Below the pieces are notes generated by a model, which saw only the letters and a program-made list of their open reading frames with translations, ran no database searches and was not told the DNA's origin. Made by a program: the position numbers and the translations under genes. This document shows, in pieces, positions 18,647 to 27,063 of a DNA stretch of 41,941 nucleotides. Every line of letters begins with the position of its first letter. Position 1 is the stretch's first letter. Source of the stretch: Candidatus Omnitrophota bacterium (GTDB lineage Bacteria > Omnitrophota > Gorgyraeia > VGKN01); assembly GCA_020052955.1 (NCBI GenBank), contig JAGVOB010000163.1:1-41941 (forward strand), given 5' to 3'.

Positions 18647-19765
18647 TTAAGTTCGCGCTATTGAATCAACATACAAATTTATTACTCTTTTTATATAGAC
18701 ACTTGGATTACAGTATTTGCTCACATATTTTCGCGCAGATGATCCCAACTCTCTTCTGAATTTTTCATCAATAATAATCCGCTTTAAAGCCGAGATTAAG
18801 CCATCAAGACTCCTCGGAGGTATCAGTAGTCCTGTTACTCCATCCTCTACAATTTCTCCTATACCACCTACACCCGTAGCTATACATGGTAATCCTATAG
18901 ACATAGCTTCAAGCAATGAAATGGGAAAGCCTTCACTAAGCGAAGGTAAAACGAAAACATCCAAAGCATTAAGAATATCTGCCACGTCATTCCTCCATCC
19001 TGTAAAACGAATCTTAGAGTTGACGCCGATTTTTAGCGAGTATGAGGTTAATTCATCTCTCAATGGCCCATCTCCACTCATAACTAAAAAAATATCGTAA
19101 TCTTTCAATTGAGACAACGCGTCAATAAGAATCCTCTGGTTTTTAATCCAATACAAGGTTGAAACGGTTCCCATCACGATAGCATTAACGGGTATGCTCA
19201 GCTCTCTTCTCATGGCTTCTCTTGATTTCGTTATCTCTTGCCTTTTGTCTTCTATTGGATTCCTCAGAACAATTGTCTTTTCTTCCTTGGCGTTGTAAAC
19301 CTCCTGGATACCATTTTTTACAAAATTACTGCAGCAGAAGATAATGTTACTCTTTTTAACTATATATCTGCCTATGGCACGATAAATAATGTGCCTCTTC
19401 TTTAAATGAAAACTATGCTCACCGTGTTCCTCCGTAATCAAAAATGGAACTTTCGCCCAATTCGCGGCTAAGGCGGAATGATAATTAGCATAAAAAAGGG
19501 AGGAATGAATAATATCAAAATCATTCTTTTTTATGTAGCGGTAGAGCGCGAGGGTTGTGGAAAAATCCCACAACCCGAATGACCTGTTGAATATCTCTAC
19601 CTTATAACCCAAACCCTCGATTTTTTCTCCAAACTCACCCTTTTTCCCTAAACAGCATACCGACACGTCCAGTAAACCTGAATTTAAGTTTTTCAGCAAC
19701 ATATATCGCACAGATTGCGCTCCACCAATATCTAAAGCATTATGCACATATAGCACTTTCAGCAT
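18647..19765 (-). CDS. GT4 (group 1) glycosyltransferase
   Basis: 372 residues, GT-B fold. The N-terminus [17 protein letters not shown] is the acceptor-domain glycine loop. The donor domain holds [32 protein letters not shown] and the ExxxxxxxE-type nucleotide-sugar site ([18 protein letters not shown]), followed by [10 protein letters not shown]. It resembles capsule and O-antigen retaining glycosyltransferases. Its 5' end overlaps the upstream GT2 gene by 26 bases, but the start is supported by the conserved N-terminus. Being next to gmd/fcl, a GDP-sugar donor is plausible but unproven. Confidence 0.9.
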   Translation of the reverse strand: MLKVLYVHNALDIGGAQSVRYMLLKNLNSGLLDVSVCCLGKKGEFGEKIEGLGYKVEIFNRSFGLWDFSTTLALYRYIKKNDFDIIHSSLFYANYHSALAANWAKVPFLITEEHGEHSFHLKKRHIIYRAIGRYIVKKSNIIFCCSNFVKNGIQEVYNAKEEKTIVLRNPIEDKRQEITKSREAMRRELSIPVNAIVMGTVSTLYWIKNQRILIDALSQLKDYDIFLVMSGDGPLRDELTSYSLKIGVNSKIRFTGWRNDVADILNALDVFVLPSLSEGFPISLLEAMSIGLPCIATGVGGIGEIVEDGVTGLLIPPRSLDGLISALKRIIIDEKFRRELGSSARKYVSKYCNPSVYIKRVINLYVDSIART

Positions 19766-20687
19766 TATTCTTCTTTCTTATCCCAATAGAATTGAGGATT
19801 AACTTAAGGCTTAATTTACCCGCTTGAATATTCAATAATTTATTTCTAAACGAATTAACTATGGCACTTAGCACCTGCGAGTAATCATGCACGGATAGAT
19901 AATAAAGCCCTTTTTTGTAATATATCTGCGCTAATCTATTCTTCAAACTTTTCTTATAACGCGTATTAATCTCAGGATCTTTTTTAATCCAGTAATCCAA
20001 TATTGCAAAACTTTCATCAATAAGCTTTCTGTGCTTGGATATTATCGTATTACTCCCATGCACATAGTAAACAGCTAGCGGTTCATTAATATAATCAAAC
20101 TCATAATCCCGTGCTATCCTGAGAAACATCTCAAATTCTTCGTTGACTTCATAATTTGTATTAAAAGGCATAAACTTAACTAGGATATCCCTAGATAAGA
20201 TAGCCGTAAGCAAAGGGACAAAATTATCAGAAAAAAGATAACGGTAAAAAACGCTTCCCTTAGAAGGTTTTCTTTCTTTAAAACACCTGCCGATTATTTT
20301 GTTATTATTCCTTATATACGCATCGGCAAAGACCATCCCCAACTCGGGGTTTTTTTGGAAAAACAGCATTTGTTTCTCCAGCTTTAAATCAAGCCATTCA
20401 TCATCATGATCAATAAAAGCAATAAATTCGCCACGGGCCAAGCTGATTAGACGGTTACGTGTATCCGACAAACCGCGGTTGTCCTGATAATAATATCTAA
20501 TCCTGGCATCTCGCTGCTGCATTAAACGCACAATATCCCCTGTTTTGTCTTTAGAGCCATCATCGAGCACGATGATTTCTAAATTCTTGTAAGTCTGAGT
20601 TAGGACACTCATAATGGTGCGTTGGATAAATTTTTCAGCATTGTAGGCAGGGATAAGAACACTGACTTTTGGTATTTTTTCTTCCAT
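19740..20687 (-). CDS. GT2 glycosyltransferase
   Basis: 315 residues. VSVLIPAYNAEKFIQ, LDDGSKDKTGD and the metal motif FIDHDDEWLDLKLEKQM in the first 120 residues are typical of inverting GT-A family 2 enzymes of capsule and O-antigen loci. The C-terminal third is helical and basic (KSLKNRLAQIYYKKG) with no membrane helix. It begins 3 bases after the aminotransferase gene and overlaps the following GT4 gene. It probably adds one residue to the repeat unit; the sugar is unknown. Confidence 0.88.
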   Translation of the reverse strand: MEEKIPKVSVLIPAYNAEKFIQRTIMSVLTQTYKNLEIIVLDDGSKDKTGDIVRLMQQRDARIRYYYQDNRGLSDTRNRLISLARGEFIAFIDHDDEWLDLKLEKQMLFFQKNPELGMVFADAYIRNNNKIIGRCFKERKPSKGSVFYRYLFSDNFVPLLTAILSRDILVKFMPFNTNYEVNEEFEMFLRIARDYEFDYINEPLAVYYVHGSNTIISKHRKLIDESFAILDYWIKKDPEINTRYKKSLKNRLAQIYYKKGLYYLSVHDYSQVLSAIVNSFRNKLLNIQAGKLSLKLILNSIGIRKKNNAESAICA

Positions 20688-20690
20688 ATA

Positions 20691-21821
20691 TTAAGGTTGT
20701 TTAAAGAATTTCTTTATGCTCGCGATTACCCGCTCGACAACATTATCTGTCATATCGCTATATAAAGGCAGGGTAAGTATCTCCTGCCAGACTTTTTCCG
20801 TAACCGGCAAAGAAACCGCATAACGTTTAAAAAAAGGCTGAAGGTGGTTAGGTATATAGTGCACCCCAGAATCGATCCCTTCTTTCTTCAAAAACTCCAT
20901 TAAGCCGTCCCTGCCTTTTTTGACTTTTACGATATAATTAAAGAAGGCTGTATTTTTATAATCGCGCTTTAAGACTTCGATCCCTTTAATCCTTTTAAAT
21001 TCCTTATCGTATATTTTAACTATCTTCTTCTTTTTCTCCAGAAACTCAGCCATTTTTTTAAACTGGGTTAATCCTATAGCCGCATTTATATTGCTCATAT
21101 GGTATCTGAAACCCAAAGTAGTGACATTATAAAACCAATCCCTCTTGTGTTTATAGCGGCTCCAGGTATCTTTATCAATGCCTAGAATCCTTTTTTTATA
21201 AATCAGCTGGGCAAGTTCATCATCGGGCGTAGTGATTGCCCCGCCCTCTCCGCAAGTGATATTTTTAATGGGGTCAAAACTAAAACAGGTCAAATCTCCA
21301 AAAGACCCAATTTTCTTTCCTTTGTAACTTGAGCCAAAGGCATGAGCAGCATCTTCTACGACTTTCAGATTATTCTTCCTGGCTATATCTAAAATAGCGT
21401 CCATATCGCAGGGCAGACCGCAGTAGTGCACCGGCATAATGGCCTTTGTCCTGAGGCTGATCTTTCTTTTTATATCCTTAACATCCGCGTTTAAGGTATC
21501 GGCGGATACCTCACAGAATACCGGCCTGGCCCCGCAGAGCATAATTGCCTGAATTGAAGCGGCAAAGGTTAAAGAAGGGACAATAACCTCATCGCCGCGT
21601 TTTACCCCTATCGCATCCAGAGCCAGATGAAGCGCGGTAGTCCCGGTATTTACCGCGATAGCATTCTTTGCCCCGGTAAAACCTTTAATTACGTTCTCAA
21701 ATTCAAAGACCCATTTTCCCAAACCCAGCCATCCGGTTTTAAAGACTTCATTGATTTCCGATAGCTCATCCTGGCCTATCGACGGCCTGGATACCGGTAT
21801 TAATTTCTCATAGTTTGACAT
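20691..21821 (-). CDS. DegT/DnrJ/EryC1/StrS sugar aminotransferase
   Basis: 376 residues from ATG at 21821, which has GGTGA 5 bases upstream and lies 4 bases after the previous stop. A longer frame from a TTG at 21854 adds eleven unlikely residues. The PLP lysine is K186 in SFDPIKNITCGEGG. NTGTTALHLAL, the EDAAHAFGS aspartate segment and a C-terminal GVHYIPNHLQPF are family hallmarks. These enzymes transfer an amino group from Glu to a 3- or 4-keto nucleotide sugar. With gmd nearby, GDP-perosamine-type synthesis is one possibility; a UDP- or dTDP-keto sugar is another. Confidence 0.92.
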   Translation of the reverse strand: MSNYEKLIPVSRPSIGQDELSEINEVFKTGWLGLGKWVFEFENVIKGFTGAKNAIAVNTGTTALHLALDAIGVKRGDEVIVPSLTFAASIQAIMLCGARPVFCEVSADTLNADVKDIKRKISLRTKAIMPVHYCGLPCDMDAILDIARKNNLKVVEDAAHAFGSSYKGKKIGSFGDLTCFSFDPIKNITCGEGGAITTPDDELAQLIYKKRILGIDKDTWSRYKHKRDWFYNVTTLGFRYHMSNINAAIGLTQFKKMAEFLEKKKKIVKIYDKEFKRIKGIEVLKRDYKNTAFFNYIVKVKKGRDGLMEFLKKEGIDSGVHYIPNHLQPFFKRYAVSLPVTEKVWQEILTLPLYSDMTDNVVERVIASIKKFFKQP

Positions 21822-21825
21822 ATTT

Positions 21826-22616
21826 TCACCATTTTTTAGAATGCAAAATTGCAACGTATTGATAAGGATGAACTGACATTTCTTTGTGTATTATAAATCC
21901 CGCTTTTCTATACAACCTTCTTAATTCTCCTCTGGTCCGTCCCCACCCATGGAATTTACCACGATATTCTTTATTAACAGGCAATTTACCAAAAATCCTT
22001 CTGACTAGAGTTGATTCCTTAGTAGGCAATATACAAAACATTGTAATCAATTTCTTTATACTTATGTATCCACCATGAAAATCTATAATCTGTCTAACTC
22101 CCAGCTTCTTCAACTTACGAAAAGTGTCTATAAATAATACATCGTCCATTACATAACTAGCGCCAAAAAAAATTACCATATCGATACCCCCCCCGCAACA
22201 TCTAATAATCCTACTATATTGTCATTAAAGAAGTCAAAAACAACCGGGGTAATGCTCGGAAATAGAAATTTAGCTTTTTTAATCATATAAGCATCAAAAT
22301 CTGCCGCTATTATTCTTGTCTTTGGAGGAACGGCGCAAGATAGTAAATACTCAAGAACGCAATGCCCTGCCCCTAAAGATAAAATACTGTTCAGTTTATT
22401 ATCGTTTATATAACGAATTAAGAAAGCGAGAGAATTTAGTTTTTCCGGATTCCTGGAAAGATACCAGTATAGAAGCAACTCTTTATTCCTGAATATATCG
22501 CTAAATTCGTTTTCGATAACATAGGCGTGTTCCTCGGCGGTAAACTGCCTGCCATTATTATCAACGTCTTTAAGTAAGTCTAATTTGTGGCTTTTAGTAT
22601 AGAGTTTTATTTTCAT
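21826..22616 (-). pseudogene. class I methyltransferase split at a G8 tract
   Basis: Two ORFs make one methyltransferase. The first (22616-22173, 147 residues) has motif I NSILSLGAGHCVLEYLL and IIAADFDAYMIKKAK, and ends DVAGGVSIW. The second (in frame from the tract; its own ATG at 22179, stop 21826, 117 residues) continues GIDMVIFFGASYVMDD and ends with a normal methyltransferase C-terminus (GFIIHKEMSVHPYQY). The break is exactly at eight consecutive Gs. One extra G, or two fewer, restores a single protein of about 263 residues. The second ORF's ATG overlaps the first stop by 7 bases, so reinitiation could also make two pieces. Phase variation, pseudogene or homopolymer sequencing error are all possible. 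Confidence 0.75.
22187..22194 (-). repeat. G8 homopolymer at a reading-frame break
   Basis: Eight Gs on the coding (minus) strand lie where the methyltransferase changes frame. A T8 run follows 14 bases further on (22165-22172). Poly-G tracts of this length slip during replication and switch surface-glycan genes on and off in other bacteria. Confidence 0.7.
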
Positions 22617-22628
22617 CTTGTTTATTTT

Positions 22629-24104
22629 TTAACTCTTTAACGCTATAACGCATTTACGGATCATACTTACGGGGTCACTGAACATTTTTTCTGATATTTT
22701 TTTCGCCAAAAGGACCGGATGCTCCGCATAAAAAGCCTTCTGTAGGTACAACCACCCCGCTTCGAAAACTTTCTTTAACTCTTCACCGTTCCAATCCTGG
22801 GTTGAAATACTGTAGCTTCCGATATACAAATCGTCAAACGAATAATCTGGCTTGATATACCCCTTATCCAGGCATATTTTATACAATTCAGATCCGGGAT
22901 ACGGGGTAGCGATGGAAATAAACGGCTGGTACATCTTAAGGCTCCTGGCAAATTTAAATGTATCCCACATCTGCTTAATAGTCTCTCCGGGCATGCCCAG
23001 TATCAGGAAGATGCCGACATTAAGGCCTACCCCCCTAGCATATTCAACCAAAGGCTTTATTTTTTTCAGGTCCAACGGCTTTTTAATCACATTCTTTAAA
23101 ACATCGGGATTCCCGGATTCAATAGCCAGGTTTAACTGATAACACCCGGCATCCTTCATTTTTCTGATAAGCGGCTCATTCAGGGAAAAAGCAGCTACCC
23201 CATTAGGCGTATCCCACTCAAAACCTAATTTCTCCTCTACCATTAAATCAAAGATTCTCTCGGCCCGTCCGATATCCAAAGTTACATTGTCATCTTCAAA
23301 CATCAATTCCTTAATGCCGTAGTCATTCTTCAGTCGCTTCATCTCGGCGATTACATTCTCAGGGGAACGCCTGCGGTATCCTCTGCCCCAGACATGATGC
23401 GCAGTGCAGAAAGTACAGCCTGCAGGACAGCCACGGGAGGTAATAATGGGGGCGAAACACCTATGCCTTCTCTTGCCATGCGAAGACTCTAAGCCAAAAT
23501 ATTTCGCAAAATTTAGCAAATGCCAAGCAGGAAAAGGCAAAGTATCCAAGTTTTCTATGAACCTGGTTTTGGGTATTATTTTAACGCTGCCGTTTATGCG
23601 CATGGCAATGCCATCAATCTCATCTATACTTTTTTGCCCTTCCATGTATTCTATTAAATCTTTCGCCGTATTTTCCCCTTCGCCCAAAACGACAAAATCA
23701 ACGTTATTATCCTGCATAACCAACTCCGACATCACCGTAGGGTGCGCTCCGCCGGCAACTGTTATAATATTAGGGTTTACCTCCTTAACCAAGGCATAAA
23801 TGCTGTGGGCATTCTTTCTTTGCCTGGAAAATAGATTATTAACCCCTACAAGATCTGGGCCAAAATCGGATATCTGCCGTTTAACTTCCTCAGGCGTTAC
23901 CCCTATTTGGATGATTTCTGGGTTAATCTCTCTCCTGTTATTCCAACCCTCTATAAGGCAATCATAAATCTTGACCTCTATCCCCATCTTCTCAAGCACA
24001 GCCGCAATATAAGCCAACCCTAGAGGCGGTAAGGGATTTATATCTAAGTTATCCTTAAAAGTAAATGCAGGAGGATTAAATAACAAAACCTTTTTTATTT
24101 TCAT
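22629..24104 (-). CDS. B12-binding-domain radical SAM protein
   Basis: 491 residues from ATG at 24104, one base after the upstream stop, with GGGAA six bases away. The upstream GTG at 24137 would add eleven residues not typical of the family, whose proteins begin KKVLLFNPP. The B12-type domain covers about 1-190 (NPLPPLGLAYIAAVLE, GGAHPTVMSE, LGEGENT). The cluster motif is C226, C230, C233 (SRGCPAGCTFC). LAIESGNPD and ILGMPGET lie in the barrel. The C-terminal 60 residues are helical (KAFYAEHPVLLAKKISEKM). Its substrate is unknown; the broken methyltransferase follows by 12 bases. Confidence 0.85.
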   Translation of the reverse strand: MKIKKVLLFNPPAFTFKDNLDINPLPPLGLAYIAAVLEKMGIEVKIYDCLIEGWNNRREINPEIIQIGVTPEEVKRQISDFGPDLVGVNNLFSRQRKNAHSIYALVKEVNPNIITVAGGAHPTVMSELVMQDNNVDFVVLGEGENTAKDLIEYMEGQKSIDEIDGIAMRINGSVKIIPKTRFIENLDTLPFPAWHLLNFAKYFGLESSHGKRRHRCFAPIITSRGCPAGCTFCTAHHVWGRGYRRRSPENVIAEMKRLKNDYGIKELMFEDDNVTLDIGRAERIFDLMVEEKLGFEWDTPNGVAAFSLNEPLIRKMKDAGCYQLNLAIESGNPDVLKNVIKKPLDLKKIKPLVEYARGVGLNVGIFLILGMPGETIKQMWDTFKFARSLKMYQPFISIATPYPGSELYKICLDKGYIKPDYSFDDLYIGSYSISTQDWNGEELKKVFEAGWLYLQKAFYAEHPVLLAKKISEKMFSDPVSMIRKCVIALKS

Positions 24105-24105
24105 T

Positions 24106-26166
24106 TTATTTCCCAAAATCAATATCGAATAAATCACTCAAAACAGGCCTATCACATACAAGATAGCTGGCCTTATCCCTGTAAGACGGGTAAACTTTAG
24201 CATTATGGGCAAAAAGCGCCAACTTCAAAAAATAATCCATAGCCCCAGTTTCAATTCCAGACTTGCTGCAATAATCTACCAGATGTCGGTTAATTAAATC
24301 TACCCCTCCTACCTTCTTTAAATATCCGCCGAAACCAATATCCCGAGTACGGCTTTTATAGTCCATAAGGAATGGATGAAAAATCAAAGTAGCCAAGTCA
24401 AAAGTCGGCAGCCCCTCCTGTTCAAAATGCTCGAAATCTACAACTCGAATCTGATTATATTCACCGCGCATTATATTAGAATAAAAATCAAAATCCCCGT
24501 GAATAGCGCACATTTTCAGCTTAAGCCCTGCAAATTCTGCCTTCCTTGTAAAATATTGACTCATCTTTCTTTTAAGTAAATCATCCTCGATACCCTGATC
24601 TTTTCCTTTTAAGCCAGCCAGATAATCACGGACAGAAAGTTCCCGGGTAAAGGTGCTACGCTGAAAATCTATCAGGAAATCAAGGCTCAATTTTACGGCC
24701 TGGTTAAATACATTACAATTGCGCCTGGAAACATTTCTAACCTTAAATGCCTGGCAATCAAGGTAATTTGTAACCAAGAAACTTATGCCGTCAATGCTAC
24801 CGTAATACAAAACAGATGGTATCTTATTCCTTAGTCCGATATCGGTTAAAAGTTTATTTACTGTCAAAAGGTTTTTAGATTCATCATCCAAAGCCTCCGC
24901 GCAACCCTTGCTGCGGGATATCTTACAAAAAAATAAAGGTTTACCCGCATGCCTATCATAAATCAGGCAGTTTAACGGTAGGCCATCACCAGACCTATTC
25001 TTTAATAAAATTGGCTCAATTCCGGCTTCCCCTGCTTTTAAAACACCCGCTTTTTTAAGCAAACTAATAATTCTGGGGTCCGAAATTTCTCCGGAGTCTT
25101 TTTTAGCGATAGCAATGAGGCTCGGAGAAAAGAATTTCATTATTGAACGCGGAACAATACTGAAAAAAATCTTCACCCGCTTGCCGCCGCAGGAAATAAT
25201 AAGTTTTTTAAAATTGGCGATTAAATCAAAACAGACAATCCTGTTGGGAGATATGTAATGAGGAAACGCGCCGTACATTTTTAGTCCGGCATACCCGGCC
25301 TTTTTTAATATATTTTTGCAGCCCATACTTGAATATATATAAGTCCTGTAACTATGCCCCTTCTTAAGCCTAGTTATTAAATCGGCTATAAACCGGGGCA
25401 GAAAAGGAACAAACCTGATATTTACATGGTCGTCAGGATAACCCATAAGGTATTGACAACCTATCCGGTTCTCTATCGCCAGAAAAAGATAGCCGCAAGG
25501 CTTAGTAACTCTTCTTAACTCTTTCAAAACCGCTACCTGCATAGAAAATGGATTCTTCGGGTATTTCTTGTTGCCTGACACCCTGTTGTTCCATTGCCTT
25601 TCCAGTATTACATCCTGTCTAAATGCCGCCCATTCCAATACTCCATTAAGTATTACTAAATCAAAATAATTATCAAGAAAAGGCAGCCTGTCCAGAGTCG
25701 CGGCCATAGGATATATATTATCAAAACCCATCTGCCGGGCGCGTATATTCAGAAAAGAAAGAGTTTCTACGGTTTTATCTACAGCAAATACCTGTCTGAC
25801 AAACTGGGCAACAGGAATTGTCAATCCTCCCCACATACTCCCGGCATCCAATACTCGCGCCTGGGCATCAATAGGCCAAATAAACTGAGCATCCGCCCTG
25901 TCAAAACTTTCAAAATGCTCCAGGTACTCTGGGATAACCGACTTCGCTGCTGACTGCCAATCATTCATTTCACGGGCCTTGTGATTCAATAGCTGCATTT
26001 TATCCCGGGAAACATTACACCAATATTCGTCATTTCTCCTAAAATCCGGGATATTGTCTATAACCGGATATTCTTTCCTACAGATAGCACAGGAAAAGGC
26101 GTTTTCCTTTTCCGTGATATCACTATGACAATCAGGACAGACTAACTTATGATTTTGAGAAAACAT
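24106..26166 (-). CDS. methyltransferase fused to an APH/choline-kinase-like domain
   Basis: 686 residues. The N-terminal zinc ribbon has C10/C13 (VCPDCHS) and C26/C29 (SCAICRKEYPV). A class I methyltransferase follows with motif I VLDAGSMWGGLT (105-116) and FAVDKT. From about residue 360 the protein changes to a protein-kinase-like phosphotransferase fold of the APH/LicA group. The catalytic loop is HGDFDFYSN (556-564, one residue longer than the usual HxDxxxxN) and the metal-binding loop is VVDFEH (D577). The kinase family phosphorylates small alcohols such as choline, ethanolamine or sugars. It is 3 bases downstream of the CDP-alcohol transferase gene, fitting a phospho-alcohol pathway (inference). 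I do not know this fusion as a characterised enzyme. Confidence 0.75.
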   Translation of the reverse strand: MFSQNHKLVCPDCHSDITEKENAFSCAICRKEYPVIDNIPDFRRNDEYWCNVSRDKMQLLNHKAREMNDWQSAAKSVIPEYLEHFESFDRADAQFIWPIDAQARVLDAGSMWGGLTIPVAQFVRQVFAVDKTVETLSFLNIRARQMGFDNIYPMAATLDRLPFLDNYFDLVILNGVLEWAAFRQDVILERQWNNRVSGNKKYPKNPFSMQVAVLKELRRVTKPCGYLFLAIENRIGCQYLMGYPDDHVNIRFVPFLPRFIADLITRLKKGHSYRTYIYSSMGCKNILKKAGYAGLKMYGAFPHYISPNRIVCFDLIANFKKLIISCGGKRVKIFFSIVPRSIMKFFSPSLIAIAKKDSGEISDPRIISLLKKAGVLKAGEAGIEPILLKNRSGDGLPLNCLIYDRHAGKPLFFCKISRSKGCAEALDDESKNLLTVNKLLTDIGLRNKIPSVLYYGSIDGISFLVTNYLDCQAFKVRNVSRRNCNVFNQAVKLSLDFLIDFQRSTFTRELSVRDYLAGLKGKDQGIEDDLLKRKMSQYFTRKAEFAGLKLKMCAIHGDFDFYSNIMRGEYNQIRVVDFEHFEQEGLPTFDLATLIFHPFLMDYKSRTRDIGFGGYLKKVGGVDLINRHLVDYCSKSGIETGAMDYFLKLALFAHNAKVYPSYRDKASYLVCDRPVLSDLFDIDFGK

Positions 26167-26169
26167 AGG

Positions 26170-27057
26170 TTAATTTTTGCCAATAGTAATATCATCTTTA
26201 TATAAATCACTTCGCGCATGCACTGTTATTTTAAGTCTGTTTAACTCCTCTTCCGCCCATCCGCCGCGGTATAAAATAAGAAGCCGCATAATAAAAATGT
26301 AGGCCTGCCAGAATAGAAAAGAAAGATAATATACCCATAAAATAGAAACCGAAAAAATAATTTCTATCACCAATAATAAACAAATTATGTCAATTGTACG
26401 CGCGTTATGCTCGAAGATAGCGTCGATTTTATTTTTTAAAAGTGTAAGCTTTGATTTACGGAGATCATTACCGATTACGTCCGCTGACTCCTGCTTATTG
26501 CCTGCGTAGGATGCGTTATATTCCTGCAGTTCATTCTTAGATAAGTAATGGTAAATAAACCGCTGTCTGGCTATGGAGTAGATATCCACCGCGAAGAAAA
26601 AAGGCGAGAGCGGACAAAGAATATAGAATAAATGGTGCACTGTGCGCCCTAAGTAAATCCCCATGCCAACCCAGAGTGCGGCCCATCCCAGATAAGCCCC
26701 ATAAGAGTCTAAAATATCTCCGGTGATTGACGTCTGTTTTAATTCCCGGGCTAGCGGCCCATCCGCCCAGTCCAGAAAAGGGCGCAGATAGAGTAACAGC
26801 ACTGCGGTTAAGACTGCCTTTTGAGAAGGAATAGCCAGAAAAACACCGGACAAAAGACCCATAAGAAGATACATAAATGTTACTGCGTTTGGCCTTATTT
26901 TTAGCTTTAGAAATAGCTGGATAAGCACAGCGCAGACGTTTACATAGACTACGGTTTTAATTTTTCGGTATGAGTATGGCTTCCAGAGGGCAATATAACT
27001 GTAATATTTATAGATATAGTCGTATTGATCCTGTTTTAATTCTCGTATGCTTTTCAT
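26170..27057 (-). CDS. CDP-alcohol phosphatidyltransferase family protein, motif variant
   Basis: 295 residues with about six membrane helices. The family motif D-x2-DG-x2-AR-x8-G-x3-D-x3-D is recognised at 96-121: LDWADGPLAR (D96, D99, G100, A103, R104), then G113 and D117. The last Asp, the proposed general base, is replaced by Ala121 (GDILDSYGAY; codon GCT). Canonical members transfer a phospho-alcohol from a CDP-alcohol to a second alcohol at the membrane. With the base missing it may use another residue, have a different acceptor, or be inactive. It is 6 bases after the nucleotidyltransferase-DUF2284 gene. Confidence 0.8.
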   Translation of the reverse strand: MKSIRELKQDQYDYIYKYYSYIALWKPYSYRKIKTVVYVNVCAVLIQLFLKLKIRPNAVTFMYLLMGLLSGVFLAIPSQKAVLTAVLLLYLRPFLDWADGPLARELKQTSITGDILDSYGAYLGWAALWVGMGIYLGRTVHHLFYILCPLSPFFFAVDIYSIARQRFIYHYLSKNELQEYNASYAGNKQESADVIGNDLRKSKLTLLKNKIDAIFEHNARTIDIICLLLVIEIIFSVSILWVYYLSFLFWQAYIFIMRLLILYRGGWAEEELNRLKITVHARSDLYKDDITIGKN

Positions 27058-27063
27058 TTTTCG

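Noticed and set aside
21822-21854. Eleven-residue N-terminal extension of the DegT protein from a TTG
   Set aside because: The ATG at 21821 has a good ribosome site and gives the family's normal start; the extension overlaps the preceding gene.
23404-23799. Plus-strand ORF of 131 codons inside the radical SAM gene
   Set aside because: Antisense to conserved cluster and barrel motifs; composition is that of a reverse-frame shadow.
24105-24137. N-terminal extension of the radical SAM protein from a GTG at 24137
   Set aside because: Family proteins begin with the KKVLLFNPP-type strand, which fits the ATG at 24104 right after the upstream stop.
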